Origin: Sphingobium cupriresistens
Lineage (GTDB): Bacteria > Pseudomonadota > Alphaproteobacteria > Sphingomonadales > Sphingomonadaceae
Direction: 5' to 3'
DNA: 35,762 nt
NCBI RefSeq assembly: GCF_004152865.1
Contig: NZ_SEOO01000036.1
Span: forward strand, 1 to 35,762
The notes under the pieces are model-generated. The model ran no database searches. It had not been told where the DNA came from and saw only the letters and a program-made list of their open reading frames with translations. Below are positions 7,638 through 16,552 of the stretch, in pieces. Positions within the stretch are counted from its first letter, which is position 1, and every line of letters starts with the position of its first letter. The position numbers and the translations under genes were made by a program.

Positions 7638-8543
7638 TTATTTCCGCACCAGCGTACCGGCGCCCTGGTCGGTGAAGATTTCCAGCAGCATCGCGTGCGG
7701 CACCCGTCCGTCCAGGATGACCGCGGCATCCACCCCGCCCTCGACCGCACGGACGCAGGTTTCCAGCTTCGGGATCATGCCCCCGCTGATCGTGCCGTCC
7801 TGCTGCAACACGGCGATCGCCGCCGGGTCGAGGTCGCTCAGCAACTGCCCCTGCTTGTCCAGCACGCCCGCGACATCGGTCAGCAGGAAGAAGCGCGACG
7901 CCTTGAGTTCCGCCGCGATCGCCCCGGCCATCGTGTCGGCGTTCACATTATAGGTGTGGCCATCGGTGCCGATACCCACCGGCGCGACGACAGGGATGAT
8001 GCCCGCCTGCGCCAGCGTGTCCAGGATGCGCCGGTCCACCGACACCGGATCGCCGACGAAGCCCAGATCGACATTGCGCTCGATCCCCGAATTGGGGTCC
8101 GCCTCGCGCCGGCCGCCGACCTTCTCGCACAGGACCAGCCCGCCATCCTTGCCCGAAATGCCCACCGCACGACCGCCCGCCCCGGCGATCCAGCCGACGA
8201 TTTCCTTGTTGATCGATCCGGCCAGCACCATCTCGGCGATCTTGGCCGTCTCCGCGTCGGTCACGCGCAACCCGCCGATAAACTGCGATTCGACGCCCAG
8301 CTTCTTCAGCATCGCGCCGATCTGCGGCCCGCCGCCATGGACGACGACGACATTGATGCCCACCGCCTTCATCAGCACGACATCCTCGGCGAAATCGCGC
8401 GCGGCTTCGGGATCGCCCATGGCATGGCCGCCATATTTCACGACGAAGGTCTTTCCCGCATAACGCTGCATATAGGGCAGCGCCTCGACCAGGGTTTCGG
8501 CCTTCGCCAGGAGCGCGGGATCGGGGGCGTGCTTGCTGTTCAT
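7638..8543 (-). CDS. argB: Acetylglutamate kinase
   Basis: ArgB phosphorylates N-acetyl-L-glutamate with ATP, the second step of arginine synthesis, in the cytoplasm. The 301-aa protein shows the amino-acid kinase motifs [11 protein letters not shown] (phosphate-binding Lys/GG), [12 protein letters not shown], the substrate region GGLRVTD and the late [11 protein letters not shown] and GGMIPKLE segments. The N-terminal helix [22 protein letters not shown] is that of the arginine-sensitive hexameric type, so feedback inhibition by arginine is likely. The ATG at 8543 gives the family-standard N terminus; upstream in-frame codons are ignored. The DUF1993 gene follows after 10 bp. Other arg genes are not in the window. 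Confidence 0.96.
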   Translation of the reverse strand: MNSKHAPDPALLAKAETLVEALPYMQRYAGKTFVVKYGGHAMGDPEAARDFAEDVVLMKAVGINVVVVHGGGPQIGAMLKKLGVESQFIGGLRVTDAETAKIAEMVLAGSINKEIVGWIAGAGGRAVGISGKDGGLVLCEKVGGRREADPNSGIERNVDLGFVGDPVSVDRRILDTLAQAGIIPVVAPVGIGTDGHTYNVNADTMAGAIAAELKASRFFLLTDVAGVLDKQGQLLSDLDPAAIAVLQQDGTISGGMIPKLETCVRAVEGGVDAAVILDGRVPHAMLLEIFTDQGAGTLVRK

Positions 8544-8636
8544 GCGCGGGCGCATAAGGCTAAAGGACGCCCGCTGCAAGGTTTGCGCATCGCCCGCCGG
8601 CGCACTTTGGAGCGGGAACCTTCAACCTAACTCGCC

Positions 8637-8756
8637 CCGTTCGTGCTGAGTAGGGGCTGAGCGAAGTCGAAGACCCGTATCGAAGCATCAAGCGCTACGT
8701 ATAATCCTCCGATACGCCATTTCGACTTCGCTCAATGGCTACTCAGGACGAACGGA
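8637..8756. repeat. REP-like inverted repeat B (long class)
   Basis: A 120-bp imperfect palindrome. Outer arms CCGTTCGTGCTGAGTAG and CTACTCAGGACGAACGG are followed inward by GAGCGAAGTCGA / TCGACTTCGCTC and a GTATCG/CGATAC centre. It is the same family as A and D but longer, sharing the CTGAGTAG extension with element F at 29227. Confidence 0.85.
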
Positions 8757-8799
8757 TTTAGCGCATGTCGTGCGAGCGAAGCGGAAGAAAGTCAAATAA

Positions 8800-8815
8800 T
8801 TAGTTCGCCAACTAA
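8800..8815 (-). terminator. Weak terminator-like hairpin after yhhQ
   Basis: TTAGTT/AACTAA forms a 6-bp stem with a 4-base loop 40 bp past the yhhQ stop. On the minus strand it is followed by a T-rich run (TTATTTGACTTT). The stem is AT-rich and weak. Confidence 0.3.
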
Positions 8816-8855
8816 CGAGAATCATGAACCCGCCACAACTGTCGCACTCCCTGTC

Positions 8856-9530
8856 TCAGTTGCGATCCAGCCGCCGCCCCAGCGCCACCAGCAGATAGAT
8901 GACAGGCGGCACCAGCAGCGCCGACAGCAGCACCTTGGCCATCATCTGGCCCAGCAGCAATTCGCCGATCGGAAACACCCCGTAAAAGGCGATCGTCACG
9001 AACAGCAATGTGTCGACGATCTGCGACAGGATGCTGGCGACCGCCGCCCGCAACCACAATAGCCGCGCGCCCTCCCTCCCTTTCAGCATCGCGAACAGGG
9101 TGACGTTCAGCGTCTGCGAAATGCCATAGGCGATGATCCCGCCTGCCCAAATGCGCGGCGTCCCGCCCATCATCATCGCGAAGGCTTCGGCCCTTTTCGG
9201 GTCCATGTCGCCCGCCGCAGGCGCGGCCAGCACGAGGATCGACAGCAGGATCGACGCGATCAGCGGCAGGAAACCGATCTGCACCAGCCGGTTCGCGACC
9301 GCGCGGCCATGCAATTCGGCCACCGCGCTGGAAATCGTCACCAGCAGCAGGAAGGCGAAAATCCCCGCCTCCACCGCCAGCGGACCCAGCCCCACCATCG
9401 GCCCGACCCCCGCCAGCGGCCCCAACGCGACCTGCTTGTTGCCCAGCACGCCGGCGATGCAGACCATGCCGCCATAAAAGATCGAGAAGGCGAAGAGCGA
9501 ACGGCTGATGGGCGCGGGGGAAGCAGTCAT
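8856..9530 (-). CDS. yhhQ: Queuosine precursor transporter (VUT/YhhQ family)
   Basis: A 224-aa inner-membrane protein with about six hydrophobic segments, matching the YhhQ/VUT_1 family that imports queuosine precursors (preQ0/preQ1) for tRNA wobble modification. Characteristic pieces are FYGGMVCIAGVLGNKQVALGP, the SSAVAELHGRAVANRLVQIGF segment, AYGISQTLNVTLFAMLK and SILSQIVDTLLFVTIAFYG. The ATG at 9530 has AAGGG about 8 nt upstream. I looked for a preQ1 riboswitch in the 140 bp upstream and saw none. It is a single gene; gluQRS, acting on the same modified tRNA, lies 20 kb away at 29612. Confidence 0.88.
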   Translation of the reverse strand: MTASPAPISRSLFAFSIFYGGMVCIAGVLGNKQVALGPLAGVGPMVGLGPLAVEAGIFAFLLLVTISSAVAELHGRAVANRLVQIGFLPLIASILLSILVLAAPAAGDMDPKRAEAFAMMMGGTPRIWAGGIIAYGISQTLNVTLFAMLKGREGARLLWLRAAVASILSQIVDTLLFVTIAFYGVFPIGELLLGQMMAKVLLSALLVPPVIYLLVALGRRLDRN

Positions 9531-9603
9531 CGGCCGCCCTTACCGGCAATTACCGCGTAGGGGAAGACAGGTGACGACGGGCCGGAGGGGCGACGGCGCT
9601 GAC

Positions 9604-9631
9604 CTCCGTTCGTCCTGAGCCTGTCGAAGGA
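9604..9631. repeat. Half REP-like element C
   Basis: A single arm of the REP family (TCCGTTCGTCCTGAGCCTG, then TCGAAGGAC), without a nearby complementary arm. It lies between yhhQ and ppx. It is probably a decayed or solitary REP unit. Confidence 0.7.
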
Positions 9632-9670
9632 CGCAGCCTCACCTTGCCTAACAAAGCAAAGCCTCCACCC

Positions 9671-11185
9671 TCACCGCAACAACCGATATTTAACCCCCAT
9701 CGCCTGCGCCAGATTGCGCAACCGCCGCTCGACCGTCTCGCCATAGAGGTCAGCATCCGAATCCCGCAGTTGCAACTCTATATGCCCCTCCGTCCGGCTC
9801 AACCGCGACACCGCCAGCGGCCCTTCGACCCCGCCCGACAGGCGCTGGGCCAGGCGGATCGCCAGCCCCCACAGCGCCGCCCGGCGCAATAATTCGGGCT
9901 TCGCCAACAACTCCACGCCCGGCGGACAGCTCATGCCCCCGCCGAAATGGCTATGCAGCGCCTGCGCCAGCATCGCCCGTTCCGGCGCGGTGATCCCCAC
10001 CCAATTGCTGTGCAGCGCGATCTCCACGCCGCGCTCGGCGCGGAAATCGGGATTGGCGCGCCATCCGACATCGGCCAGCAGGCAGGCGGCCCGGCGGATG
10101 CGTCGCGCAGCCGCATCGTCGTCGGCGAACAGCGGCGCAATCCACTTGTCGATCCGGTCGCCATGGCCGCGAAAACGCGCCTGCGCCTCCCCTTCCGCCT
10201 CGGCCGCGACCAGCAGCGGGTCATCCGCCCTTATATCCTCCGGCAAAGCTTCATACAGCAGCCCTTCGCGCAGGCCATAGGCCGACACGACCAGCCGACT
10301 CGCCTTTAACTGCCGCACCACGACCGACAGCAGGGCGGCCGCGTCGGGCAGCGTCGGCACGCGCGATCCCGTCATCGCCGGGATCTGCTTCAACCGGGTG
10401 CGATCGACATGGCTGACGATCCGGGTCAACTGCTCCGCCCGCGCGGCGGTCATCTCATATTGGTGAACGACGGGCAGCGGAAAGCTGGTCAATTGCATGT
10501 CGAACCGCGCCAGCGCGCGCCACGACCCGCCGACCAGATAAAAGGGCAGGTCCGGTTCCGGCGTCCATCCCGCCTTCTCCAGCATCTTGACCACGATCCG
10601 CTCCAGCATCCGCGGCCCCTTGGCCCGGATTTGCGGCAGGCGCAGCACGCCCAGCGGCAGCGAAATCGTCTGCTCCACCGCTCCGTCCCGGATGCGCGCC
10701 AGCTCCAGGCTGCCGCCCCCCAGATCGCCGACGATGCCGTCCGCGTTCGGGATGCCTGACAACACCCCCATCGCCGCGCCGATCGCCTCCTGCGCCCCGG
10801 TCAGCAATTCGACCGTCAGCCCCATATCCTTGGCGCGGGCAATGAACTCGCCTCCGTTGGTCGCGTCCCGCACCGCGGCGGTGGCGACGCAGCGTATCTC
10901 GGTCACCTTCATCGCCCGGCACAGATGGGCGAAGCGGCCAATGGCGCGCAGCCCCCGGTCCATCGCCTCCGGCTCGATCGCGCCTGTCTTCGCCAGCGAC
11001 GCGCCCAGCCCCGCCATCACCTTCTCGTTGAACAGGGTGAAAGGAATGCGGCGCGGCCCGTCATAGACGACCAAGCGCACGCTGTTCGATCCGATGTCGA
11101 TGATCGCGGTGCGCGCATGGGCCGGCTGCGGCGACGTCGCCATGCTCTCGGCGACGGCGCGAACCCGGCTCAGCATCGAATTCAT
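9671..11185 (-). CDS. ppx: Exopolyphosphatase / pppGpp phosphatase (Ppx/GppA family)
   Basis: A 504-aa cytoplasmic enzyme of the ASKHA fold that removes terminal phosphates from polyphosphate and/or converts pppGpp to ppGpp. The N-terminal actin-like domain shows AIIDIGSNSVRLVVYDG (phosphate loop), VATAAVRDATNGGEF, LLTGAQEAIGAAMGVLSG and GDLGGGSLELA (second phosphate loop). The C-terminal ~200 residues are an HD-like helical domain, as in the longer family members. The ATG at 11185 shares its A with the TGA of ppk (TGATG), so the two are translationally coupled. Ppx and GppA cannot be separated from sequence, but the ppk partnership favours a polyphosphate role. Confidence 0.92.
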   Translation of the reverse strand: MNSMLSRVRAVAESMATSPQPAHARTAIIDIGSNSVRLVVYDGPRRIPFTLFNEKVMAGLGASLAKTGAIEPEAMDRGLRAIGRFAHLCRAMKVTEIRCVATAAVRDATNGGEFIARAKDMGLTVELLTGAQEAIGAAMGVLSGIPNADGIVGDLGGGSLELARIRDGAVEQTISLPLGVLRLPQIRAKGPRMLERIVVKMLEKAGWTPEPDLPFYLVGGSWRALARFDMQLTSFPLPVVHQYEMTAARAEQLTRIVSHVDRTRLKQIPAMTGSRVPTLPDAAALLSVVVRQLKASRLVVSAYGLREGLLYEALPEDIRADDPLLVAAEAEGEAQARFRGHGDRIDKWIAPLFADDDAAARRIRRAACLLADVGWRANPDFRAERGVEIALHSNWVGITAPERAMLAQALHSHFGGGMSCPPGVELLAKPELLRRAALWGLAIRLAQRLSGGVEGPLAVSRLSRTEGHIELQLRDSDADLYGETVERRLRNLAQAMGVKYRLLR

Positions 11186-13323
11186 CAGGCGCGTCCACGC
11201 AGGCGCAACGTCGGCACCGCTTCATTATCCAGCGCCGCGCCGCGCCCCGACAGCGACGGGTTGGTCATGAAATACCGGTGCAGGTTGAACGGTTTGTCGC
11301 CCGCCTCCAGTCGGGTATAATGGCCCTCGCTGTCCAGCGACCAGCTTTGTTCGGTGTCGATCAGGTTGGCGACCATCACCTGGTCCAATATCTGGTCATG
11401 CACCGTGGGGTTCTCGATCGGCGCCATGAACTCGACCCGCCGGTCGAAATTGCGCTGCATCCAGTCGGCCGAACTGATGAAGACCTTCGCGCCATTATTG
11501 GGCAGCGCCTTGCCGTTGCCGAACACCGCGATGCGGCTATGCTCCAGGAAACGGCCGACGATCGACTTCACCCGGATATTCTCCGACATGCCCGGCACCC
11601 CCGGCCGCAGGCAGCATATGCCGCGCACGATCAAATCGATCTGGACCCCCGCATTGCTCGCGGCATACAGCTTCTCGATGATCGCGGGATCGACCACGCT
11701 GTTCATCTTCGCCCAGATATTGCCCGGCCGCCCGGCGCGGGCATGGTCGATCTCCGCGTCGATCAGGCGGCACAGCGTATCGCGCAGGTCGCGCGGCGAC
11801 ATGACCAGCTTTTCCAGCCGCTCCGGCTCGACATAGCCGGTGATATAGTTGAACAGCGCGGCGGCGTCCCGGCTATAGGCCGGATCGGCGGTGAAGAAGC
11901 TGAGGTCTGTATAGATGCGCGCCGTGATCGGGTGATAATTGCCCGTGCCGAAATGGCAGTAGCTGCGGAACTGCTCGCCCTCGCGCCGGATCACCATCGA
12001 AATCTTGGCGTGCGTCTTCCAGTCGATGAAGCCATAGACCACCTGCACGCCCGCCCGCTCCAGCGCGTCGGCCCACATCAGATTCTGCTCTTCGTCGAAC
12101 CGCGCCTTCAACTCGACCACCGCGGTCACGGACTTGCCCGCCTCGGCCGCATCGATCAGCGCCCGGATGATCGCGGACTGCTTGCCCGCACGATACAGCG
12201 TCTGCTTGATCGCCACCACATCCGGGTCGACCGCCGCCTGTTTGAGGAAGGATACGACGACGTCGAACGCCTCATAGGGATGGTGGACGACGATGTCCTT
12301 GGCCCGGATCGCGGCGAAACAGTCGCCGCCATATTCGCGGATGCGTTCGGGAAAGCGCGGGGCATAGGGTTCGAACTTCAAATCCGGCCGGTCGGCGTCG
12401 ACGATGCCGGACAGGTCGCCAATGCCGACGAACCCCTCGACCTCGACCACCACCGCTTCATGGCCCTGGAGCATATCCTGCAACATCTCCTCGACCGGTT
12501 CGGGGATGCGCTCCTCTATCTCCATGCGGATCACCCGGCCGCGCCGACGCCGCTTGATGGCGCTGCGGAAATGGCGGACCAGATCTTCCGCCTCTTCCTC
12601 AATCTCTATGTCGCTGTCGCGGATGATGCGGAACACGCCGCTGTTGCGCACGCGATAGCCGGGGAACAGGTCGGCCGAAAAGCGCCGGATCACCGCCTCC
12701 AAAGCCATGTAGCGCGCTGCATCGCCCGGAATCCGCACGAACCGCGCCAGCGTCGGCGGGATCATGACCAGCTCGCGAATCGGCTGCTTGTCCGACAAGC
12801 GCTGCAGGTCGAAGATGATCGACAGCCCCTGATTGGGGATGAAGGGGAAGGGATGCGCCGGGTCGAGCGCCTGAGGCGTCAGGATCGGGAAGATCTGCGT
12901 CAGGAAATGCTCGCGCAACCATTGGCCGCAGGCCTCGTCCATCTCGCTCGCTGGCCCGATCACCTCGATGCCAACCTGCGCCAATTCGTCGTGAACGGCG
13001 CCCCACACCTTCTGCTGCGCCAGCATCAGCCGCGTGCTTTCCTCGGTCAGCGCGGCCAGTTGCTGCGCCGGGGTCAGCCCGTCGGCGGAACGCAGGTCGA
13101 CATCCTGCAACTGCTGCCCCTTCAGCCCCGCGACCCGGACGGAGAAGAACTCGTCCATGTTCGCGCCGGATATGGACAGGAAACGCAGCCGCTCCAGCAA
13201 CGGATGGGCGCGGTTCATCGCCTCCTCCAGCACCCGCTGGTTGAACGCCAGCCAGGACAGCTCGCGGTTGAAATAACGGTCGCTGGGCAGCGCCAGGCTG
13301 GCGGAGGGATCGGCTTCGGCCAC
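11185..13323 (-). CDS. ppk: Polyphosphate kinase 1
   Basis: PPK1 reversibly polymerises the gamma phosphate of ATP into inorganic polyphosphate at the inner membrane face. The 712-aa length fits the family (about 690-720). The N-terminal domain begins YFNRELSWLAFNQRVLEEA, followed by LRFLSISGANMDEFFSVRVAGL. The catalytic domain contains YCHFGTGNYHPITARIYTD, whose His457 corresponds to the autophosphorylated His, and later ICCLRPGVPGMSENIRVKS and a SSADWMQRNFDRRVE segment. Its start is only 3 bp after the hda stop and its stop overlaps ppx. The unit DUF2066-like > hda > ppk > ppx therefore appears to be one transcript. Confidence 0.97.
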   Translation of the reverse strand: MAEADPSASLALPSDRYFNRELSWLAFNQRVLEEAMNRAHPLLERLRFLSISGANMDEFFSVRVAGLKGQQLQDVDLRSADGLTPAQQLAALTEESTRLMLAQQKVWGAVHDELAQVGIEVIGPASEMDEACGQWLREHFLTQIFPILTPQALDPAHPFPFIPNQGLSIIFDLQRLSDKQPIRELVMIPPTLARFVRIPGDAARYMALEAVIRRFSADLFPGYRVRNSGVFRIIRDSDIEIEEEAEDLVRHFRSAIKRRRRGRVIRMEIEERIPEPVEEMLQDMLQGHEAVVVEVEGFVGIGDLSGIVDADRPDLKFEPYAPRFPERIREYGGDCFAAIRAKDIVVHHPYEAFDVVVSFLKQAAVDPDVVAIKQTLYRAGKQSAIIRALIDAAEAGKSVTAVVELKARFDEEQNLMWADALERAGVQVVYGFIDWKTHAKISMVIRREGEQFRSYCHFGTGNYHPITARIYTDLSFFTADPAYSRDAAALFNYITGYVEPERLEKLVMSPRDLRDTLCRLIDAEIDHARAGRPGNIWAKMNSVVDPAIIEKLYAASNAGVQIDLIVRGICCLRPGVPGMSENIRVKSIVGRFLEHSRIAVFGNGKALPNNGAKVFISSADWMQRNFDRRVEFMAPIENPTVHDQILDQVMVANLIDTEQSWSLDSEGHYTRLEAGDKPFNLHRYFMTNPSLSGRGAALDNEAVPTLRLRGRA

Positions 13324-13326
13324 GGA

Positions 13327-13965
13327 TTACTCGCGTTGCGGAGGAGGGGGATCGGGCGGGACTATAGGCAGAAAGCCTGCGGCTTGCAGAGCCTCTTTCG
13401 CCAGTGCGACAGAAATCTTGCGTCCAGATGACAATGCGGCGCGGTCCAGCAAATGCGTGACCGCCGCGATTGCGCCATAGCTGCGCTCGACCCGGCGCAC
13501 CAGCCAGTCGGGCAAGTCGGCGGCATAGCCCGCCCCGGCGGTATCGAACGCCCGCTCGATCAGCGCGCGGGCCAGCGCCTCGTCCGGCTCATGGATCGCG
13601 ACATGGGTCACGGCCGCCAGCCGCGACCGCAAATCGGGCAGCGCAACGGTCCAGCTCGCCGGCGGCGCCAGCCCCACCATCAGCAACGGCCGCCGTTCGG
13701 TCTGCGCCGCGTTCCAGGCATGGAACAGCCGATGCTCGTCCTGCCCTTGGGCATCGTCGATGATCTCGCCGCCGCTGATCCGCGCGAAATGGCGCGCCAG
13801 CGTGGATCGGCCCGATCGTGGCGGCCCGGTCAGCACGCTCACCGACAGCGGCCAGTCGCGCCACCGTTCCAGATGCGCGACCGCCTGGGCGTTGGCGTCG
13901 CTGACCAGAAAGTCGCCATCACCCGCGCCACCATGCCATTCGAAGGGCAGGCTGATCTGGCTCAT
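13327..13965 (-). CDS. hdaA: DnaA-related regulator of replication initiation (Hda/HdaA)
   Basis: A 212-aa protein with only the DnaA-like AAA+ domain, as in Hda/HdaA, which with the DNA sliding clamp stimulates DnaA-ATP hydrolysis to prevent re-initiation. The N terminus [10 protein letters not shown] contains the clamp-binding QxxLPF-type motif (QISLPF, residues 3-8). The P-loop region LTGPPRSGRSTLARHFA is degenerate (GPPRSGRS) but retained. The Walker B region is ill-defined (IIDDAQ). Its ATG overlaps the upstream gene's stop as ATGA. The order next to purMN and ppk is common in alphaproteobacteria. Confidence 0.92.
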   Translation of the reverse strand: MSQISLPFEWHGGAGDGDFLVSDANAQAVAHLERWRDWPLSVSVLTGPPRSGRSTLARHFARISGGEIIDDAQGQDEHRLFHAWNAAQTERRPLLMVGLAPPASWTVALPDLRSRLAAVTHVAIHEPDEALARALIERAFDTAGAGYAADLPDWLVRRVERSYGAIAAVTHLLDRAALSSGRKISVALAKEALQAAGFLPIVPPDPPPPQRE

Positions 13966-15227
13966 TGCGGGGGCGGGGACGCCTGTCGCCGCGTAATCCG
14001 CAGCGTCGTGCCGGACACCGCGACGCTATAGCCGCGCGCCTGCAACCCCGCGCGCAGCATGTCGGCCGTGCCGTCGAAGCTGACCTGCATCACCGACGTG
14101 CCGCCCAGCGCCAGGCTGCTGGTATTGGCGGCCCGCACGCCGGGGATCGACCGCACCGTCGATTCGCCCGCGCCGATCGACCCGACATCGGGCGTGTCGA
14201 ACTGGATGGAGAAGCTCGTGCCGGTCGTGACCACGCTCGGCAGTTCGACCGCCTCGACCGGCGCCTCGACCGCATTTTCGATCTCCAGCGCGGCCGGATC
14301 GACCGGCTCCTCGATGATGAGCGAGGGGTCGGGCCGCAAGCGGCCATCGTTCAGCGCCCGGATATACAGCTCGTCGATCCGCCGCGCGCCCTCGTCCATC
14401 ATCTTGGGCAAACCGCTGTCGTTCGACGCGCGCAGCGTCACGCTGCCGATCAGGCTGTTGTCGGGACCATAGCGGGCGGTGAAAGTGCCGGTCACCGGCC
14501 CGCCGGGATAGGCCCGGTCGAGCCGCGCGATCGGGATCACCACGTCGGCGGCGCCATATTGGTCGAGCAGCACCCGCCACCACAAGCGCCCGCGCCGCCC
14601 GGTCTGGCCGGCGTTCAGCAGGATGGGATCGGCGATCGATCCCGCCACCCGGACATAGTCGATCGCGCTGTCGCCGGTGCGGTATCGCGCCCAGGCCTTC
14701 TGCCATTCATTGGTGCGCTCATAGGATACGGCCGATCCGCCGTCCCACAGCACCGGGATCACCAGCAGGGGCGGCGACCGCATCACATTGCCCGACACGC
14801 CCAGCAGCGCGCCCGTGCGCGCACGATCGAACAAGATGCCCAGCGTCGCGACATAGCGGGTCGGCCCGGCCTGCTCATAATCAATCTCGATGCCCGAAAC
14901 CATCGCCTCGATCTGCGAATCGGACAGCGCGGGCGCGCCGCCGCCGCCATGGGTCCGCGTCCACAGCATCCGCCACGCCTGCCGCTGCGCCATGCGCCAC
15001 CCGGTGTAGCGGGCCGTATCGGCATCCTTGGCGAACACATCGACCTTGACCCCGCGCACCTCGAAATCGCCGCCGCTGGCGATCGGCGGCACGCCGCGCT
15101 CCCCCTCCATCTGCGCGAACAGGGCGGCGGCCGCGAGGCCGAGCGCAATGGCGAACAGGATCTGGACGGGCCGCGAGAGCAGGCGCACAAGGGCTGCGGG
15201 GCGGGTTAGGGACTGGCTCAGGCTCAC
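13962..15227 (-). CDS. Membrane-anchored DUF2066-like protein
   Basis: A protein of about 421 aa with one N-terminal hydrophobic segment ([17 protein letters not shown]), so probably periplasmic or membrane-anchored. The region after it ([50 protein letters not shown]) resembles DUF2066 proteins, which sit beside purMN in gammaproteobacteria. The C-terminal ~70 residues form a small beta-alpha domain ([19 protein letters not shown]) that is sometimes read as heavy-metal-associated but lacks the CxxC. The GTG at 15227 with AAGGG upstream is preferred; 15275 is an alternative. Its stop overlaps hda (ATGA). The function is unknown; the DUF2066 link is my inference from pattern and neighbourhood. 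Confidence 0.7.
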   Translation of the reverse strand: MSLSQSLTRPAALVRLLSRPVQILFAIALGLAAAALFAQMEGERGVPPIASGGDFEVRGVKVDVFAKDADTARYTGWRMAQRQAWRMLWTRTHGGGGAPALSDSQIEAMVSGIEIDYEQAGPTRYVATLGILFDRARTGALLGVSGNVMRSPPLLVIPVLWDGGSAVSYERTNEWQKAWARYRTGDSAIDYVRVAGSIADPILLNAGQTGRRGRLWWRVLLDQYGAADVVIPIARLDRAYPGGPVTGTFTARYGPDNSLIGSVTLRASNDSGLPKMMDEGARRIDELYIRALNDGRLRPDPSLIIEEPVDPAALEIENAVEAPVEAVELPSVVTTGTSFSIQFDTPDVGSIGAGESTVRSIPGVRAANTSSLALGGTSVMQVSFDGTADMLRAGLQARGYSVAVSGTTLRITRRQASPPPQ

Positions 15228-15288
15228 GCGCGCCCTTTTGGCGACAATTGCCCGCCATGCCAAGCGGCAACGCAAGACTTATCCCCAC

Positions 15289-15355
15289 CTCCGTTCGCCC
15301 TGAGCCTGTCGAAGGGCGTTGCGTGCGCCCTTCGACAGGCTCAGGGCGAACGGAG
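15289..15355. repeat. REP-like perfect palindrome D (short class)
   Basis: Two 30-bp arms (15289-15318 and 15326-15355) are perfectly complementary around a 7-base loop, with outer ends CTCCGTTCGCCCTGAGCCTG and its complement. It lies in the divergent region between the DUF2066-like gene and purM. Reading through it gives the well-known spurious peptide VRPEPVEG / STGSGRTE. Confidence 0.95.
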
Positions 15356-15415
15356 CAAAGTGCTGGACCGCGCGAAACTCGACATATTGCTGTTTCGACC
15401 GTAGAGCGCTGCCTC

Positions 15416-16510
15416 ATGAGCGACAACGAATCCTACAGCTACGCCAAGGCTGGCGTCGACATCGCCGCGGGCAACGCCCTTGTCCGCGCCATCGCCCCCT
15501 TGGCCAAGGCGACCCGCCGCCCCGGCGCCGACGCCGAACTGGGCGGCTTCGGCGGCTTTTTCGACCTCAAGGCCGCGGGCTATGACGACCCGTTGCTGGT
15601 CGCCGCCAACGACGGGGTCGGCACCAAACTGAAACTGGCGATCGACCATGACCGCCATGATGGCGTCGGCGTCGACCTGGTCGCCATGTGCGCCAACGAC
15701 CTGATCGTCCAGGGCGCCGAGCCCCTCTTCTTCCTCGACTATTACGCCACCGGCAAGCTGCAGAGCGGCGTCGCCGAGCGCGTCATCGCCGGCATCGCGC
15801 AGGGCTGCCGTATCGCGGGCTGTGCGCTGATCGGCGGCGAAACCGCCGAAATGCCCGGCATGTACGCCGATGGCGATTATGACCTGGCCGGTTTCTGCGT
15901 CGGCGCGGTCGAACGGACCAAAGTTCTGACCGGCAACCGGGTCAAGGCGGGCGACGTCCTGCTCGGCCTCGCTTCTTCGGGCGTTCATAGCAACGGCTTC
16001 TCGCTGGTCCGCCGCCTCGCCGCCGACAAGGGCTGGAAGCTCGATCGCCCGGCGATCTTCGATCAGGACGTGCTGCTGATCGACGCGCTGATGGCGCCCA
16101 CGAAAATCTATGTGAAGAGCCTGCTGCCGCTGGTGCGCGCCGGCATGATCCACGCCCTCGCCCACATCACCGGCGGCGGCCTGCTGGAAAATATCCCGCG
16201 CGTCCTGCCCGACGGCTGCCACGCCACCGTCGACGCCGACAGGTGGGAACAGCCGCGCCTGATGGCCTTTCTTCAGGCGCAGGGCCATATCGAGCCGGCA
16301 GAAATGGCGCGCACCTTCAATTGCGGCGTCGGCATGGTGCTGGCCGTGGACGAAGCCCATGTCGCCGCCGTCACCAAGGCGCTGGAGGATGCGGGCGAAA
16401 CCGTCTTTCGCATTGGCGCCGTCAGCGAAGGCGACAAGGGCTGCACCGTCAAGGGCTGCACCGAAACCTGGAGCGCCAAAGCCGACTGGTCGGCGACCCA
16501 TCTGGGCTGA
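15416..16510 (+). CDS. purM: Phosphoribosylformylglycinamidine cyclo-ligase (AIR synthetase)
   Basis: PurM closes FGAM to AIR with ATP, step five of de novo purine synthesis. The 364-aa protein shows [15 protein letters not shown] at the N terminus, [21 protein letters not shown], the metal/ATP segment [63 protein letters not shown] and the late [19 protein letters not shown] at 15416 matches the family start; the in-frame extension to 15248 is produced by REP element D and is not coding. purN follows after 42 bp containing a small hairpin, so the two form an operon. Confidence 0.97.
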   Translation: MSDNESYSYAKAGVDIAAGNALVRAIAPLAKATRRPGADAELGGFGGFFDLKAAGYDDPLLVAANDGVGTKLKLAIDHDRHDGVGVDLVAMCANDLIVQGAEPLFFLDYYATGKLQSGVAERVIAGIAQGCRIAGCALIGGETAEMPGMYADGDYDLAGFCVGAVERTKVLTGNRVKAGDVLLGLASSGVHSNGFSLVRRLAADKGWKLDRPAIFDQDVLLIDALMAPTKIYVKSLLPLVRAGMIHALAHITGGGLLENIPRVLPDGCHATVDADRWEQPRLMAFLQAQGHIEPAEMARTFNCGVGMVLAVDEAHVAAVTKALEDAGETVFRIGAVSEGDKGCTVKGCTETWSAKADWSATHLG

Positions 16511-16520
16511 TCTAACAATC

Positions 16521-16540
16521 CCCCTCCCTTCAGGGAGGGG
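16521..16540 (+). other. GC-rich hairpin between purM and purN
   Basis: CCCCTCCCT (16521-16529) and AGGGAGGGG (16532-16540) are complementary over 9 bp with almost no loop, so about 8 bp would pair with a tetraloop in RNA. It begins 10 bp after the purM stop and ends 12 bp before purN. Similar CCCTCCC/GGGAGGG repeats are common between sphingomonad genes. Without a T-tract it is not a good terminator; it may stabilise the purM part of the message. Confidence 0.55.
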
Positions 16541-16552
16541 TCAGGAGAGGGC

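Larger units (their letters stand above)
8544..8855. other. Intergenic region between yhhQ and argB
   Basis: A 312-bp gap between two minus-strand genes. It holds the long REP-like palindrome B (8637-8756) and a small AT-rich hairpin at 8800-8815. The promoter for argB must lie between 8544 and about 8640, but I cannot point to a convincing -35/-10 pair. No gene is seen. Confidence 0.6.

Noticed and set aside
8614..8645. GGAAC...CGTT pair resembling an EcfG promoter
   Set aside because: Spacing is 18 bp rather than 16-17, it lies in a REP palindrome, and nothing on that strand would be driven by it.
9531..9670. Possible preQ1 riboswitch upstream of yhhQ
   Set aside because: No recognisable aptamer core or pseudoknot; the region contains only a half REP element.
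11278..13431. 717-codon plus-strand open frame opposite ppk
   Set aside because: Antisense shadow with His/Arg/Gln-rich composition; ppk is unambiguous on the other strand.
15248..15415. N-terminal extension of purM with VRPEPVEG and STGSGRTE motifs
   Set aside because: These peptides are the known translation of REP-like palindromes; family alignment puts the start at 15416.
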